Below are positions 18,392 to 27,829 of a stretch of DNA of 64,000 nt, one piece after another (the first letter of the stretch is position 1; every line of letters starts with the position of its first letter). The stretch comes from Marinomonas ushuaiensis DSM 15871 (GTDB lineage Bacteria > Pseudomonadota > Gammaproteobacteria > Pseudomonadales > Marinomonadaceae), in the NCBI RefSeq assembly GCF_000521805.1, contig NZ_JAMB01000013.1, positions 1 through 64,000 of the forward strand, written 5' to 3'. The notes below the pieces were generated by a model. The model worked only from the letters and a program-made list of their open reading frames with translations. It was not told where the DNA came from and searched no databases. Position numbers and translations under genes: made by a program.

Positions 18392-18415
18392 AAAATAGGT
18401 GCAAACACCTATTTT
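18392..18415 (-). terminator. Terminator after the LuxR-type regulator gene
   Basis: A perfect 10-bp stem (AAAATAGGTG/CACCTATTTT) with a four-base loop lies 13 bp beyond the stop of the regulator gene. It reads out into a short T-rich stretch on the minus strand. It separates the regulator from nasT. Confidence 0.7.
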
Positions 18416-18427
18416 GAAAAAACCAAA

Positions 18428-19060
18428 TCAGAGCGTTTGATCGTTACTTTGCGCCAGTAAGCCTAAAGCCAGCCTATCCTTGGTATTGGTCTTTTTGAAG
18501 ATGGAGGTTAAGTGTGCTTTGACAGTGCGTTCTGTAATACTCATTTCGAGAGCAATCTGTCTATTTGATAAACCTTTTGCAATATACTGAGCAACACTCA
18601 ATTCACGCTCAGACAAATCTTCTAAATCATTATGCTGAACATTTATCACTGTTGCTGCTGATTGAGTGATCAACTGTTGAATAAAGGCTTTGCCACCCCA
18701 AATCTCACCAGATTCGACAACAGATAAAACCAAAGATAATTGCTCCCGGCCAATGTACGGCGCACATTGCCCACTAACACCGACAGAGAAAAGTCGTAGA
18801 GCCGCCTGCTGACTTGACTGATTAGGAAACACTATGATTTTTTTATTAGGAAAATTTAAACACAATGTTACAACATTCTCGACTTGCTTAGAGAAAGAGT
18901 CATCACTCAAATAAATAAAACAGTAGTTGAAAGATTGCTTTTGAAGTGACTCGTTCAAATCGTCAAATCTATCAACGCGTTCTAGAGAAGCATTGCTATC
19001 GATCACCTGATTCCAATGCTTCCATACGGCATCATCTGCATTCCAGCACAAAATTTTCAA
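18428..19060 (-). CDS. LuxR/CsgD-type transcriptional regulator
   Basis: The 210 residues comprise a degenerate receiver-like N-terminal domain (about 1-125) and a C-terminal LuxR HTH (about 145-205: LSERELSVAQYIAKGLSNRQIA, ITERTVKAHLTSIFKKT). The N-terminal domain lacks an obvious phospho-Asp (YCFIYLSDD) and the conserved Lys. This is the build of CsgD/VpsT-class biofilm regulators, but the segment where those have W[FLM][TS]R reads WGGK, so c-di-GMP binding is not supported. It lies 104 bp after the secretion genes on the same strand and may control them; that is inference. Confidence 0.82.
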   Translation of the reverse strand: MKILCWNADDAVWKHWNQVIDSNASLERVDRFDDLNESLQKQSFNYCFIYLSDDSFSKQVENVVTLCLNFPNKKIIVFPNQSSQQAALRLFSVGVSGQCAPYIGREQLSLVLSVVESGEIWGGKAFIQQLITQSAATVINVQHNDLEDLSERELSVAQYIAKGLSNRQIALEMSITERTVKAHLTSIFKKTNTKDRLALGLLAQSNDQTL

Positions 19061-19164
19061 AATAAGTCTCGTCTAATCAAATACGACATAAACATCTTAT
19101 CTAATAAATAAAAGTAAAATGTTAACATTTGTAACCATTCACAGAACTTGTCTTTTTTTTGTAA

Positions 19165-20496
19165 CTATCTTTCACGAAGCGCATTTTGCTTAGCTTTTAA
19201 AATAGGCTTCAGTAAATAATCTAATAACGTTTTCTTGCCTGTAATTATGTCTACTGTCGATTGCATACCGGGAATAATGGGCAAAGGTGCCTCTTTCGTT
19301 CCCAAATAGTTTTTATCTGTTCTAACCCTTACTAAATAAAAGCTATTACCCTCTTCATCTAAGATAGTATCTGCACTGATATTTTCAACTATACCATGCA
19401 AACCACCAAAAATAGCAAAATCGTAAGCGGACAGTTTCACCACCGCACTAAAGTCAGGCTGAATAAAACCAATATTCTCTGGTCGAACTTTAGCTTCAAT
19501 CAGCAAAGAATCTTCAATAGGAACAATTTCCATCAAATTCATACCGGGCTTAATCACACCACCCACTGTATTAATTTGAATTTGTTTAACAATACCTTTC
19601 ACTGGCGATCGAACTTGTGTTCTAGACACTTTATCAGCCAAAGAAACACTGGTTTCTCTTAATTGATCAAGCTTGCTGCGTACGCTGGTTAGATCCTCTT
19701 GTGCATCGACACGAAAACTAGCCTCACTTTCTTCTAGCTTACTTTGCGCTTCTTTTAAGGCAGATCGTGCACGAGGAATAGCCAATTGCGTTGCTTCTAA
19801 ATCACCTTGCAGTTGATTTACTTGACGTTCAAGTTGCAAAAGTTCCACCCGAGAAATTGCGCCTTGTTCAAACGCGGGACGAGTTAAATCTAGCTCCTCT
19901 TTCGAAAAAGCATAGCTTTGTTTTAAATTATCCAACTTTGCTTGTAGCTCGATAATCTCTTGCTTTTTCTGCTCTATTTGCTGCTGAAAACTCACTTGAT
20001 TAGTACGTAAGGAATCCAATCTATTGTTGTATAAATCAAGCTCTCGCTTCACCACTAACGGATAGGCCGTTTGAGTGTCTGCGTCAAACTGTGGAGTCAG
20101 TCCGTACGATTCAGCTTGCAAACGAGTAGCACGAACCTGCAAATTGATATTTTCTGCTTGCTGCTCTCGTAAAGAAGACAAAGCCTCAGTATTTTCAATA
20201 GTCATCAAAATCTGACCACTATCGACTACTTGCCCAACCTGAACATTAATCTCTTTTAGAATACCACCTTCCAAATTCTGGATTTGTTGGACTTGGCTGG
20301 ATGGAATAACTTTACCTTCACCAACAGTCACTTCATCAAGTGACGTGTAATTAGCCCAAACCAAAGCTGACGCTATAAAAACAAAAATCACCCATAAAAT
20401 GATTCTGCCGCCACGCGGCGTTTTCAGCATTAAAGCTGCATTGCGGTCTGTCAGGTACTCTAAATCTTGTTGAGAAATCGTATTTTTATCACTCAT
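19165..20496 (-). CDS. lapC: Type I secretion membrane fusion protein (LapC-like)
   Basis: This 443-residue HlyD-family adaptor links the inner-membrane ATPase to an outer-membrane TolC-type channel. One membrane helix is at about residues 30-48 after a charged N-terminus. A lipoyl-like strand pair flanks a long coiled coil (about 110-290, rich in Leu/Gln/Glu), followed by the C-terminal beta domain with VRSPVKGIVKQIQINTVGGV, a HlyD signature. It starts two bases after the ATPase gene stop, so they are one operon. The LapB/LapD/LapG context suggests a large RTX-type adhesin as substrate. No TolC/LapE-type gene is in the window. Confidence 0.92.
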   Translation of the reverse strand: MSDKNTISQQDLEYLTDRNAALMLKTPRGGRIILWVIFVFIASALVWANYTSLDEVTVGEGKVIPSSQVQQIQNLEGGILKEINVQVGQVVDSGQILMTIENTEALSSLREQQAENINLQVRATRLQAESYGLTPQFDADTQTAYPLVVKRELDLYNNRLDSLRTNQVSFQQQIEQKKQEIIELQAKLDNLKQSYAFSKEELDLTRPAFEQGAISRVELLQLERQVNQLQGDLEATQLAIPRARSALKEAQSKLEESEASFRVDAQEDLTSVRSKLDQLRETSVSLADKVSRTQVRSPVKGIVKQIQINTVGGVIKPGMNLMEIVPIEDSLLIEAKVRPENIGFIQPDFSAVVKLSAYDFAIFGGLHGIVENISADTILDEEGNSFYLVRVRTDKNYLGTKEAPLPIIPGMQSTVDIITGKKTLLDYLLKPILKAKQNALRER

Positions 20497-20498
20497 AA

Positions 20499-22796
20499 CT
20501 AACTGACCTTCAACTTACCTTGACGAAGTGCTTCATGAACTTGTGCTTTTGGACCATCTGCAATCAATCGACCATTATCCATTACGATAATTCGGTCAAC
20601 CATATCCAACATAGAAGCTTTGTGAGTAATCAATATCAGAGTCTTATCTTTTAAACCGTCAATCAAACGACGCTTCATCCGAGATTCTGTTGTGTTGTCC
20701 ATTGATGCAGTTGGTTCATCCAAAATCAAAATGGGTGGATCAAATAACAAAGCCCTTGCAATCGCAATACTCTGCCGCTGGCCGCCTGACAACAAGACTC
20801 CACGCTCACCAACAAGACTATCCAAACCACTCGGTTTACGATTGGCAAATTCAGATACGCCTGACAAATCGGCAGCACGAATAATGGCATCGTCTTCCAT
20901 ATGAGGAACACCCATCACAATATTGTCTTTGATCGAACCATAAAACAAATTCACATCTTGCGAGACAGCACCAACGTTTCTACGTAAATCGGTAGGATTC
21001 ACTTGTCGGATATCAACACCATCAATGCGTATTGCACCGCTGTCTGGCGTATAAAGACCAGTCATTAATTTACCAAGAGTTGATTTACCTGAGCCGATAC
21101 GCCCAATAATGGCAACTTTTTCACCTTGTTTAATATTAATATTAATCGCAGTTACCGCAGCTTGTTCTTGTTCAGGGTAAGAAAAGTTGACACCTTCAAA
21201 TTGGAAATCACCTTTAAATACAGGTCGATGAACAAATTTGACGCCTTCAGGATTCTCTACGGGAGAAGCCATAATTTCATTTAAAGAAGTAAAAGCTGAC
21301 TTGGCCTGGTTGTAACGTGTCGCTAAACTAGCCACTTGAGCCATAGGACCAAGCGCGCGCCCAGTCAACATTACAGCAGCAACCAAAGCCCCCATACTCA
21401 TCAAGCCTTCAGAGATTTGATACACACCGACAATAACAATAATGACCGTTGTTAGTTGTTGAGCAACCATGGCGAAAGAAGAGCAGGATTGAGATAACTG
21501 ACGAGTTTTAACACCCCAGTCTGCGATATTACCTACCGCATTTTCCCATTTGGTTTGTAATACACCTTCCGCATTATTGAGCTTCACACCTTCTGCGTTA
21601 TAAAGACTTTCAATCAACACCGCATTTTTCTGTGAAGCCGTTTTCTGGCTTTCTTCTATAGATCGTCTTAGAGGTATCTGAATAATGACGCTATAAAGAA
21701 TAATTAACGCGATGGTAATAATTGGAATATAGCCAACTGGACCGCCGATTAGCCAAATGACACCGATTATCAAAAACATAAACGGAATATCGACCAAAGT
21801 TGTGATCGAAGCAGAAGTGATAAAATCACGTATACTTTCAAATTCTTGGAGGTTTTTGGCGAAAGCCCCAACCGACTTAGGTCGAGATGCCATAGTGATA
21901 TTATTTACTTTTGAAAAAATAGCGGCTGAGATCAGGATGTCAGATTTTTTTCCTGCAATATCTATGAAGTATGCTCGTAACGTCCGTAATAAAAAATCGA
22001 ATAGATAAACCACTGCAGCACCAATAGCTAATACCCATAATGTATCAAAGGCATTGTTCGGAACCACGCGATCATAAACGTTCATAACGAACAAAGGGCT
22101 TGCAACAGCAAAGATATTAATCAAAAGCGAGGCAATAAACACATCACGATAAATACGCCATGAACTCGCAATGGTTCCCCAGAACCAATGCCCTTTCTTA
22201 TTGGCTTTTTCATCACTTTTTTCTGAACGTTTATCAAACTGGTATAGAGGTCGTACAAAAAAGCAATAACCCGTAAATAATTCGAGTAGCGCTTCTAAAG
22301 AAACAATGACTTCACCTTCACCAGATTCAGGACGAAATATTTTTGCTGAACCTTTCGCTCTATCTACTTCAAGCAATACACAGGCTTGCTTATCTTTCAG
22401 TAAAAGAACCGCAGGAAGCACCATGTCTGGTATTTTTTGCAAAGGACGCTTAACAAAACGTGCACTGATTCCAATACGTTTGGCAGCACGTTTAAAAAGT
22501 TCAGGTGTCATGGCATTGTCGGTAATAGGTAAACCAGCCGCGATACCATCTGCTGTATAAGGGTTATGGAAATACTTACTCAATAACACTAAGCAGTCTA
22601 AGAGAGGGTTAGGATAGTCTAATGTCGCGCTTTGAGTATCCCACTGTTTGTTAGATACATTAGCGCGGTCTTCATTATCATCGCTTAATTCATCTGCTAT
22701 TTTTTCGTCAGACCCATTAATGATTTCAATTTCATCATGCGAATCATTTTCGACAGGTGACGAAGAGTTCTGTTCTGAGCGATCAGAGTCAGACAT
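20499..22796 (-). CDS. lapB: Type I secretion ABC transporter ATPase/permease (LapB-like)
   Basis: The 765-residue exporter has an acidic N-terminal tail (about 1-55), a C39-like domain (about 60-185) that lacks a canonical C39 protease site, a six-helix membrane domain (about 215-500) and an ATPase domain with IIGRIGSGKSTLGK (Walker A), LSGGQRQSIAIARALL (signature) and ILILDEPTASMD (Walker B). The C39-like domain in this class recognises the substrate rather than cutting it. The gene is divergent from the small 123-residue protein gene. Confidence 0.93.
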   Translation of the reverse strand: MSDSDRSEQNSSSPVENDSHDEIEIINGSDEKIADELSDDNEDRANVSNKQWDTQSATLDYPNPLLDCLVLLSKYFHNPYTADGIAAGLPITDNAMTPELFKRAAKRIGISARFVKRPLQKIPDMVLPAVLLLKDKQACVLLEVDRAKGSAKIFRPESGEGEVIVSLEALLELFTGYCFFVRPLYQFDKRSEKSDEKANKKGHWFWGTIASSWRIYRDVFIASLLINIFAVASPLFVMNVYDRVVPNNAFDTLWVLAIGAAVVYLFDFLLRTLRAYFIDIAGKKSDILISAAIFSKVNNITMASRPKSVGAFAKNLQEFESIRDFITSASITTLVDIPFMFLIIGVIWLIGGPVGYIPIITIALIILYSVIIQIPLRRSIEESQKTASQKNAVLIESLYNAEGVKLNNAEGVLQTKWENAVGNIADWGVKTRQLSQSCSSFAMVAQQLTTVIIVIVGVYQISEGLMSMGALVAAVMLTGRALGPMAQVASLATRYNQAKSAFTSLNEIMASPVENPEGVKFVHRPVFKGDFQFEGVNFSYPEQEQAAVTAININIKQGEKVAIIGRIGSGKSTLGKLMTGLYTPDSGAIRIDGVDIRQVNPTDLRRNVGAVSQDVNLFYGSIKDNIVMGVPHMEDDAIIRAADLSGVSEFANRKPSGLDSLVGERGVLLSGGQRQSIAIARALLFDPPILILDEPTASMDNTTESRMKRRLIDGLKDKTLILITHKASMLDMVDRIIVMDNGRLIADGPKAQVHEALRQGKLKVS

Positions 22797-22936
22797 ACTC
22801 TATATTCTCCTAAACTACCTAAAATCTAATTTACAAATCACAATACGATGATTTTGGTCTAGAATAGTATTTATTAAGTAAGATGGGAAGCGAACTACGC
22901 TGTTCAATACAAATTGAAACATAGAAGGAAAATAAT

Positions 22937-23308
22937 ATGTTATACGCAAAGGTCAATGAAAAAGGTGAAGTCATTGACGTAGCCACTTCTCAATCAAAGG
23001 AATACACGCTTCTAGTAGCACCAGATCAACCAGTTGTTGCCAACATACTAGAAAGTAAGTTTTCAGAATCGAGTGCCAACACTCAAGATATGTTGACTGA
23101 CTCAGACAGTGATATGATGCGAATAATAGAAGACTTAATAGATCTTTTATCTGAAAAACGCCTCATTCAATTTACTGAATTACCTTTGGCTGCACAGAAA
23201 AAATTACTAAGCAGGAAGTGGGTTCGTGGCGTCCACAACGGTCATGATGATAGCTTAATGATTGATAGTAATCATGACGAAGACAGCCAAGATGATGCTT
23301 TGATTTAA
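22937..23308 (+). CDS. Conserved small acidic protein of unknown function
   Basis: This is a 123-residue soluble protein without a signal peptide. The central region (IIEDLIDLLSEKRLIQFTELPLAAQKKLLSRK) is the conserved part of a gammaproteobacterial family that has been labelled 'tryptophan synthase subunit beta like', a name without functional support. The C-terminal tail is Asp/His/Ser-rich. GAAGGAAAA precedes the ATG. It lies divergent from lapB and convergent with lapD, so it is a single-gene transcript. Its location inside the adhesin-control cluster may be accidental. Confidence 0.75.
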   Translation: MLYAKVNEKGEVIDVATSQSKEYTLLVAPDQPVVANILESKFSESSANTQDMLTDSDSDMMRIIEDLIDLLSEKRLIQFTELPLAAQKKLLSRKWVRGVHNGHDDSLMIDSNHDEDSQDDALI

Positions 23309-23347
23309 TACGCTTTGAAAGAAACAAATAGCAAGATAAGTAGCACT

Positions 23348-25297
23348 CTACATATCTTGCGCGTGCCCTATAAAGAAACCTTGTCCACCAGCCACATCAA
23401 ATCGTGCCAATGATGTTAATTGCTTTTGGTTTTCTATACCCGTTGCAATCACCTCTATATTTAAACTATTAAACATTTTACACAGTGTGTGCATAAAGAA
23501 GGATTCAGACTCTTTACCAGCCGCCATACGTGTATAAGAAGAATCGACTTTCACATAGTCTGGCATAAGTGTTTGTAAGTATTGGAACGCTGAAAATTGC
23601 TTACCAACATTATCTATACCAAATCGTACATTCTGGCTTTTAAGCATTTGCACTAAGGTATTCGTTTGCTCTTCTTTTGCCAATACGCTTTGCTCAGAGA
23701 CTTCAAAGGTCAATTTACTTTTCACTTCAGGCTTAAGCAGGCTTAATGTTTTATCTAACCATGCAATAAAATCAGGCTCAGCATAGGAGGAAGCCAATAA
23801 ATTCACTGTTAGAGGCGCTCCAACGTGTTTTGATTTAATGTACTCAATAACTCGTCCAATAACGACCTGATCGATTTGACGCCCTAAACCAAATTGATCC
23901 GCTAACTCTATGAAATATCCAGCATGATATATTTTTCCATAATGCTCTATATTCATAAACACCTCTTCATGCAGTGTTTCTTCTGTATCACCTAGCATCA
24001 CTACTTTTTGCTTTTTGAGACCAAACGATTGTTTCTGTATTGCTGTTTCTAAAATACTTTTCCACACAGTTCGGCTAATTTCAGCATCTTTCCCCATTTT
24101 AAGATCAAACACCTTACAGGTATTAACCCCTTTGTGTTTTGCTTCTCGTAAGGCGGCATCTACTTGTGACATAGCGCTAGAGCGGTCAACATCACCGTCG
24201 ATAATTACTGCTCCTATATTGGCGACAGAAATAGAGTAACTAATGCTCGCCGTATTTAGATCAACCAAATCAACCATAATGTCATCAACAATTAACTTAA
24301 GCTGATGACAATCAATATTTGGAATCAACAACACAAAGTCTGCGCCAGATAAGCGAGCGACAGTAGCAAGAGAAGATATCGATGCGACCTTCTTCGCCAA
24401 TATGTCTGCAGCGGATTGAATAAACATATCGGCAGATTCATAACCACATTCATTGTTTAGTTTAGCCAAATCTACAAGGCTCACTAGAGCTAAACCATCG
24501 ATACCACGCTCTCTTTCTGCGAAGTGTGATTTCATACGATTTTCAAAATAACTTCTGTTGCCCAAACCACTTACCGTATCTTTAAAGGCTTTCGCCTGTA
24601 GCCACTGGGCTGTTTCCACTTCCGAGGCAAACTCTTTCTCAAGTTTTTCGGCCATACGATTCATTGAGAGAACAACAGACCTTAACTCTCGTGTTTTCGG
24701 AACACGAATTGTTTTAATAAAACGACGCTGCTGAATTGCCTCCGCCTGTTTCTCAAGTTCCACTAGAGGCTTGAATAAATAACGCAATGCAATGCTACCG
24801 AAAATAAGCGTAACAGCACCAATAATGAAAAAAGAGATCAATAAATCTCGAGTGGCAAGCCAGAGTTGATGATAAGCATAACCAGCATTACCAGTAATAT
24901 AGACTTGTCCGAGTTCATTCCATCCATTGGATATTACAGCTTTAGCAACAGGGACATCAAAATCGATTAGCTTAATAAACCAATTTGGCACACCTTCTAT
25001 TATGACGTCAGAGGAACGATCAATATTTTGATTATTATCATAAGCATGAATTCTCACTTCCGAGAAATAACCGCTATCAAAAACCGCATTGATACTACTT
25101 TCAACAGCAGCATAATCCTCCAGTGCCATAAAGTCTGATACAGACATGCTCAACGAAGTAGCTGAGTCATTTGCCGTTGATTTTAACTGTCCGATTAAAT
25201 ATCCTTTCGTCGAGTTGAAATTGATTCCCATAACAACAATCAGCATCAATGAAAATATAGCGATAATTGTCAGCATTAATTGGCGGAACAACGTCAT
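23348..25297 (-). CDS. lapD: LapD-like c-di-GMP receptor (degenerate GGDEF-EAL)
   Basis: LapD is an inner-membrane receptor that holds LapG when c-di-GMP is bound, keeping the adhesin on the surface. The ATG at 25295-25297 has AGGAGA upstream and gives 649 residues. There is a first helix (about 8-28), a periplasmic LapD/MoxY-type domain (about 30-150), a second helix, HAMP-like region, then GGDEF with the motif changed to SGADF and EAL with the motif changed to EVF. Both catalytic motifs are therefore lost, as expected of a receptor. It begins ten bases after the lapG stop. Confidence 0.92.
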   Translation of the reverse strand: MTLFRQLMLTIIAIFSLMLIVVMGINFNSTKGYLIGQLKSTANDSATSLSMSVSDFMALEDYAAVESSINAVFDSGYFSEVRIHAYDNNQNIDRSSDVIIEGVPNWFIKLIDFDVPVAKAVISNGWNELGQVYITGNAGYAYHQLWLATRDLLISFFIIGAVTLIFGSIALRYLFKPLVELEKQAEAIQQRRFIKTIRVPKTRELRSVVLSMNRMAEKLEKEFASEVETAQWLQAKAFKDTVSGLGNRSYFENRMKSHFAERERGIDGLALVSLVDLAKLNNECGYESADMFIQSAADILAKKVASISSLATVARLSGADFVLLIPNIDCHQLKLIVDDIMVDLVDLNTASISYSISVANIGAVIIDGDVDRSSAMSQVDAALREAKHKGVNTCKVFDLKMGKDAEISRTVWKSILETAIQKQSFGLKKQKVVMLGDTEETLHEEVFMNIEHYGKIYHAGYFIELADQFGLGRQIDQVVIGRVIEYIKSKHVGAPLTVNLLASSYAEPDFIAWLDKTLSLLKPEVKSKLTFEVSEQSVLAKEEQTNTLVQMLKSQNVRFGIDNVGKQFSAFQYLQTLMPDYVKVDSSYTRMAAGKESESFFMHTLCKMFNSLNIEVIATGIENQKQLTSLARFDVAGGQGFFIGHAQDM

Positions 25298-25307
25298 ACA
25301 ATGTCTC

Positions 25308-25997
25308 CTAATTTGAAATCGTATCAAGTCGATTATTTAAGTCTGTCCACAAGCTCAAACGTGATGAGCCACCTACTAACAAGCCACGCCCTTTCTCTTT
25401 TGAAAGCCATAAATTTTCAGCATTAAAGGAATAGATAGGCAATAAATCAGGGCGTTTTGATGCCGGTTTTAATTCTTTATCAATATTATCAAGCAAGACA
25501 GGAACCGAAGTCGGTTTATGATAGTAAGCTAATACCATATGGTGTTGATTCAAGGTTAAGGCTTTAACGTAAACTAAACGTAATTTTTCATCTGGTACAC
25601 CAAGCTCTCGAAGAGTGAAATACTTCGCGATCGTAAAGTCTTCACAATCTCCAGCTTGCATGCCTAAAAATTCAATTGGTGTTGCCCAGTAATCTTCCTT
25701 CGCCCACAAAATATCATCGTCGACGAACTCCATCTGATTAAAGAAACGATTTACTTCAGTAAGCTGATCAACAACTGATAGTGACCGGCTACTTTCAATG
25801 AGCCGACGCCAAGCTAAGACTCGTTTCTCAGCTCTATCGCCATAAACAAGCCCTGCTTGCTTAGCTAACTTCTGGTACTTACTAGAGACGTCAGCGTATA
25901 ACCACCATTGTGGTATAAAAAACACAACAAGAAGCACACAAACAAAACGTTTCGAGCCTCTAAAAAAACAGAAAAACGAACCTAATCGTTTTTTCAT
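25308..25997 (-). CDS. lapG: LapG-like periplasmic cysteine protease (BTLCP)
   Basis: LapG cleaves the N-terminal region of LapA-type adhesins to release biofilm cells. The ATG at 25995-25997, seven bases after the DUF1244 stop, gives 229 residues with a signal anchor-type N-terminus (RFVCVLLVVFFIPQWWLYA). The Cys-His-Asp triad is visible in QAGDCEDFTIAKY (Cys), NQHHMVLAYY (His) and VLLDNID (Asp). In this operon order lapG precedes lapD, the known arrangement. The cognate adhesin is not in the window. Confidence 0.92.
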   Translation of the reverse strand: MKKRLGSFFCFFRGSKRFVCVLLVVFFIPQWWLYADVSSKYQKLAKQAGLVYGDRAEKRVLAWRRLIESSRSLSVVDQLTEVNRFFNQMEFVDDDILWAKEDYWATPIEFLGMQAGDCEDFTIAKYFTLRELGVPDEKLRLVYVKALTLNQHHMVLAYYHKPTSVPVLLDNIDKELKPASKRPDLLPIYSFNAENLWLSKEKGRGLLVGGSSRLSLWTDLNNRLDTISN

Positions 25998-26004
25998 TTC
26001 AAAA

Positions 26005-26298
26005 TTACTTTTTAGAGTCGAACTTTGCATCAAACGCAGCAAGCTGTTCAGCGGTTGCTTTAGGCTGATATTTCACCTTCCAATCGTCATAAGGTTCGCC
26101 GTAAACATATTCACGAGCCTCATCATAATCAATGTTAACACCTTGCTTCTCTGCTTCTGCCATATACCACTTACTTAAACAATTACGGCAAAAACCAGCT
26201 AAATTCATCAAATCAATATTCTGCACGGACTTGTTATCGTCTAAATGCTTCAAAAGGCGACGTAACACAGCGGCTTCAATCTCTGTTTTATTCTTCAT
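26005..26298 (-). CDS. DUF1244 family protein
   Basis: This 97-residue soluble protein contains the family core MNLAGFCRNCLSKWYMAEAE (about 46-66; two Cys in CRNC) and the following YGEPYDDWKVKYQ. The family is common in proteobacteria and has no established activity. It lies 17 bp after the DTW gene and seven bases before lapG, so the four genes DTW-DUF1244-lapG-lapD probably form one transcript. Confidence 0.9.
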   Translation of the reverse strand: MKNKTEIEAAVLRRLLKHLDDNKSVQNIDLMNLAGFCRNCLSKWYMAEAEKQGVNIDYDEAREYVYGEPYDDWKVKYQPKATAEQLAAFDAKFDSKK

Positions 26299-26315
26299 AA
26301 ACTCAATCTCTTTGT

Positions 26316-26930
26316 TTAAAGTCGACTTTTACATTCAACATGGCGGTGTTTCAAAGGCTGTTTTCTCCACTGCCACTCTTGCGCCTCGTTCATAAAATCA
26401 CGTAAAGGCTGCATATTTTCTAACGTTATCTGCTCGATGGCATAAGCACACGCTTCCAATGTAGACACAGATAAATCATTGGGTGATTTACGAATAGCAT
26501 ATCGCCCAACAGGCGGATGTAAAAAAGTAATAGCATCGAAGCGCTGTAACAATGACTCTGTCAAATACATTTTCTTAGCTTTTCGCCATGTTGCATCCAA
26601 CAAGATAACACCTTCCATTTGAGAAGCAGCCATCCTATTCATAGATTCAATAGGAATGGCATCATTAATAGGAAAAACCAATCGCCATTTATTCTGATCT
26701 AATTGAGACAAAACACCTTCCAATTGGCTTCTATCATCAATAGAAACACACTGCACAGATGGTAAGCCCAAGCACAGTAACGAAACCGTATTCTTCGCAT
26801 GCTTCGCTTCTTTAGGATCCTGTAAAACCAACATTTTCAATGCTGTTTTCAACTTAGGAACCCATTGGCAAACACACTGCTCGGCTAAAAAACAACAATC
26901 GTCACAGCGTGCTCTTTTCTCTACTTTCAT
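26316..26930 (-). CDS. DTW domain protein (probable tRNA aminocarboxypropyltransferase)
   Basis: The 204-residue protein has an N-terminal Cys cluster (C9, C12, C13, C19, C21) and the DTW signature in the form LLDATWRKAKKM (about 128-140), followed by FLHPPVGRYAIRKSP. DTW proteins transfer the aminocarboxypropyl group of SAM to uridine in tRNA (acp3U). The true substrate position cannot be told here. Its ATG lies in the second copy of a 24-bp tandem duplication that includes the pdxJ end. Confidence 0.85.
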   Translation of the reverse strand: MKVEKRARCDDCCFLAEQCVCQWVPKLKTALKMLVLQDPKEAKHAKNTVSLLCLGLPSVQCVSIDDRSQLEGVLSQLDQNKWRLVFPINDAIPIESMNRMAASQMEGVILLDATWRKAKKMYLTESLLQRFDAITFLHPPVGRYAIRKSPNDLSVSTLEACAYAIEQITLENMQPLRDFMNEAQEWQWRKQPLKHRHVECKSRL

Positions 26931-26970
26931 AGATTAAACCAATTTAACTTTCATAGATTATACCAACTTA
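26923..26970 (-). repeat. 24-bp tandem duplication across the pdxJ-DTW junction
   Basis: Two adjacent 24-bp copies (26923-26946 and 26947-26970) match at 22 of 24 bases. One copy carries the pdxJ end (K-L-V-stop) and each carries TCT-ATG-AAA-GT. The duplication leaves a six-codon frame, ATG to TAA (MKVKLV), between the two genes. Confidence 0.9.
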
Positions 26971-27683
26971 GCAAGATAAGCCTTAACCACATTATCCCAA
27001 CCAAGATCTAACGCTTCGACGGTTAAAGCATGACCAATCGAGACTTCCATAATTCGGCCTGGCGCGCACAAAGTCTGAACATTGTTCAAATCTAAATCAT
27101 GTCCAGCATTCACGGCTAAACCAACATCTAAAGCCGCTTGTGCTGCGTTCTGATAATTATCAAGGATGTCTTCAAATCCAGTTTTGCCAAACGCGTTTGC
27201 ATATTCTTCTGTGTACAATTCAACACGATCAGCACCTACCTCTTTCGCCAACACCATACTCTCAGGATCAGGATCCATAAATAAGACAACTCGAATACCT
27301 TTCGCCTTTAGCTTAGCTATCACTGGACGCAAAGCGTCTTGGTCACGAGCAATATTCCAGCCATGATCAGAAGTTAGCTGATTTGGGTCATCAGGAACAA
27401 GTGTGCATTGATCAGGCTCAACTTCCAAAACGACGTCTAGAAACTGAGCTTCTGGAAAGCCTTCAATATTTAATTCTGCACCAGGAAAGCGTTTTAGCAG
27501 TTCTTTTACATCATGAGCATCTTGATACGTTGCATGACGCTGGTCAGGTCTTGGATGAATCGTAATACCAAACGCACCTAACTTAAGAGTACGTTCTGCC
27601 ATATCCACTAAATTTGGATAGTCTCTTCCTCGAGAATTACGAAGCAAGCCAATTTTATTCAGGTTTACGCTTAAATGTGTCAT
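26958..27683 (-). CDS. pdxJ: Pyridoxine 5'-phosphate synthase
   Basis: PdxJ condenses 1-deoxyxylulose 5-phosphate with aminoacetone phosphate to give PNP, the last ring-forming step of vitamin B6 synthesis. The ATG at 27681-27683 gives 241 residues, the family length, beginning with LSVNLNKIGLLRNSRG, the conserved first strand. TIHPRPDQRH, GFPEAQFL, LVPDDPNQLTSDHGW and AGHDLDLNN follow, all family blocks. It is divergent from the Tag-like gene. The downstream DTW gene is close enough to be co-transcribed. Confidence 0.97.
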   Translation of the reverse strand: MTHLSVNLNKIGLLRNSRGRDYPNLVDMAERTLKLGAFGITIHPRPDQRHATYQDAHDVKELLKRFPGAELNIEGFPEAQFLDVVLEVEPDQCTLVPDDPNQLTSDHGWNIARDQDALRPVIAKLKAKGIRVVLFMDPDPESMVLAKEVGADRVELYTEEYANAFGKTGFEDILDNYQNAAQAALDVGLAVNAGHDLDLNNVQTLCAPGRIMEVSIGHALTVEALDLGWDNVVKAYLAKLV

Positions 27684-27829
27684 TCCATCTCTCTCGATTA
27701 GGTCATTTGCGAGTATTATAAGACAAACTAACGGTTTCAATCACTAAAATACCGAACAAGATACATACTTGATCCATTATATAGAACAAGGCTTATGATA
27801 AACTGCGCCCAACAAAATAGGAGTCCAAG

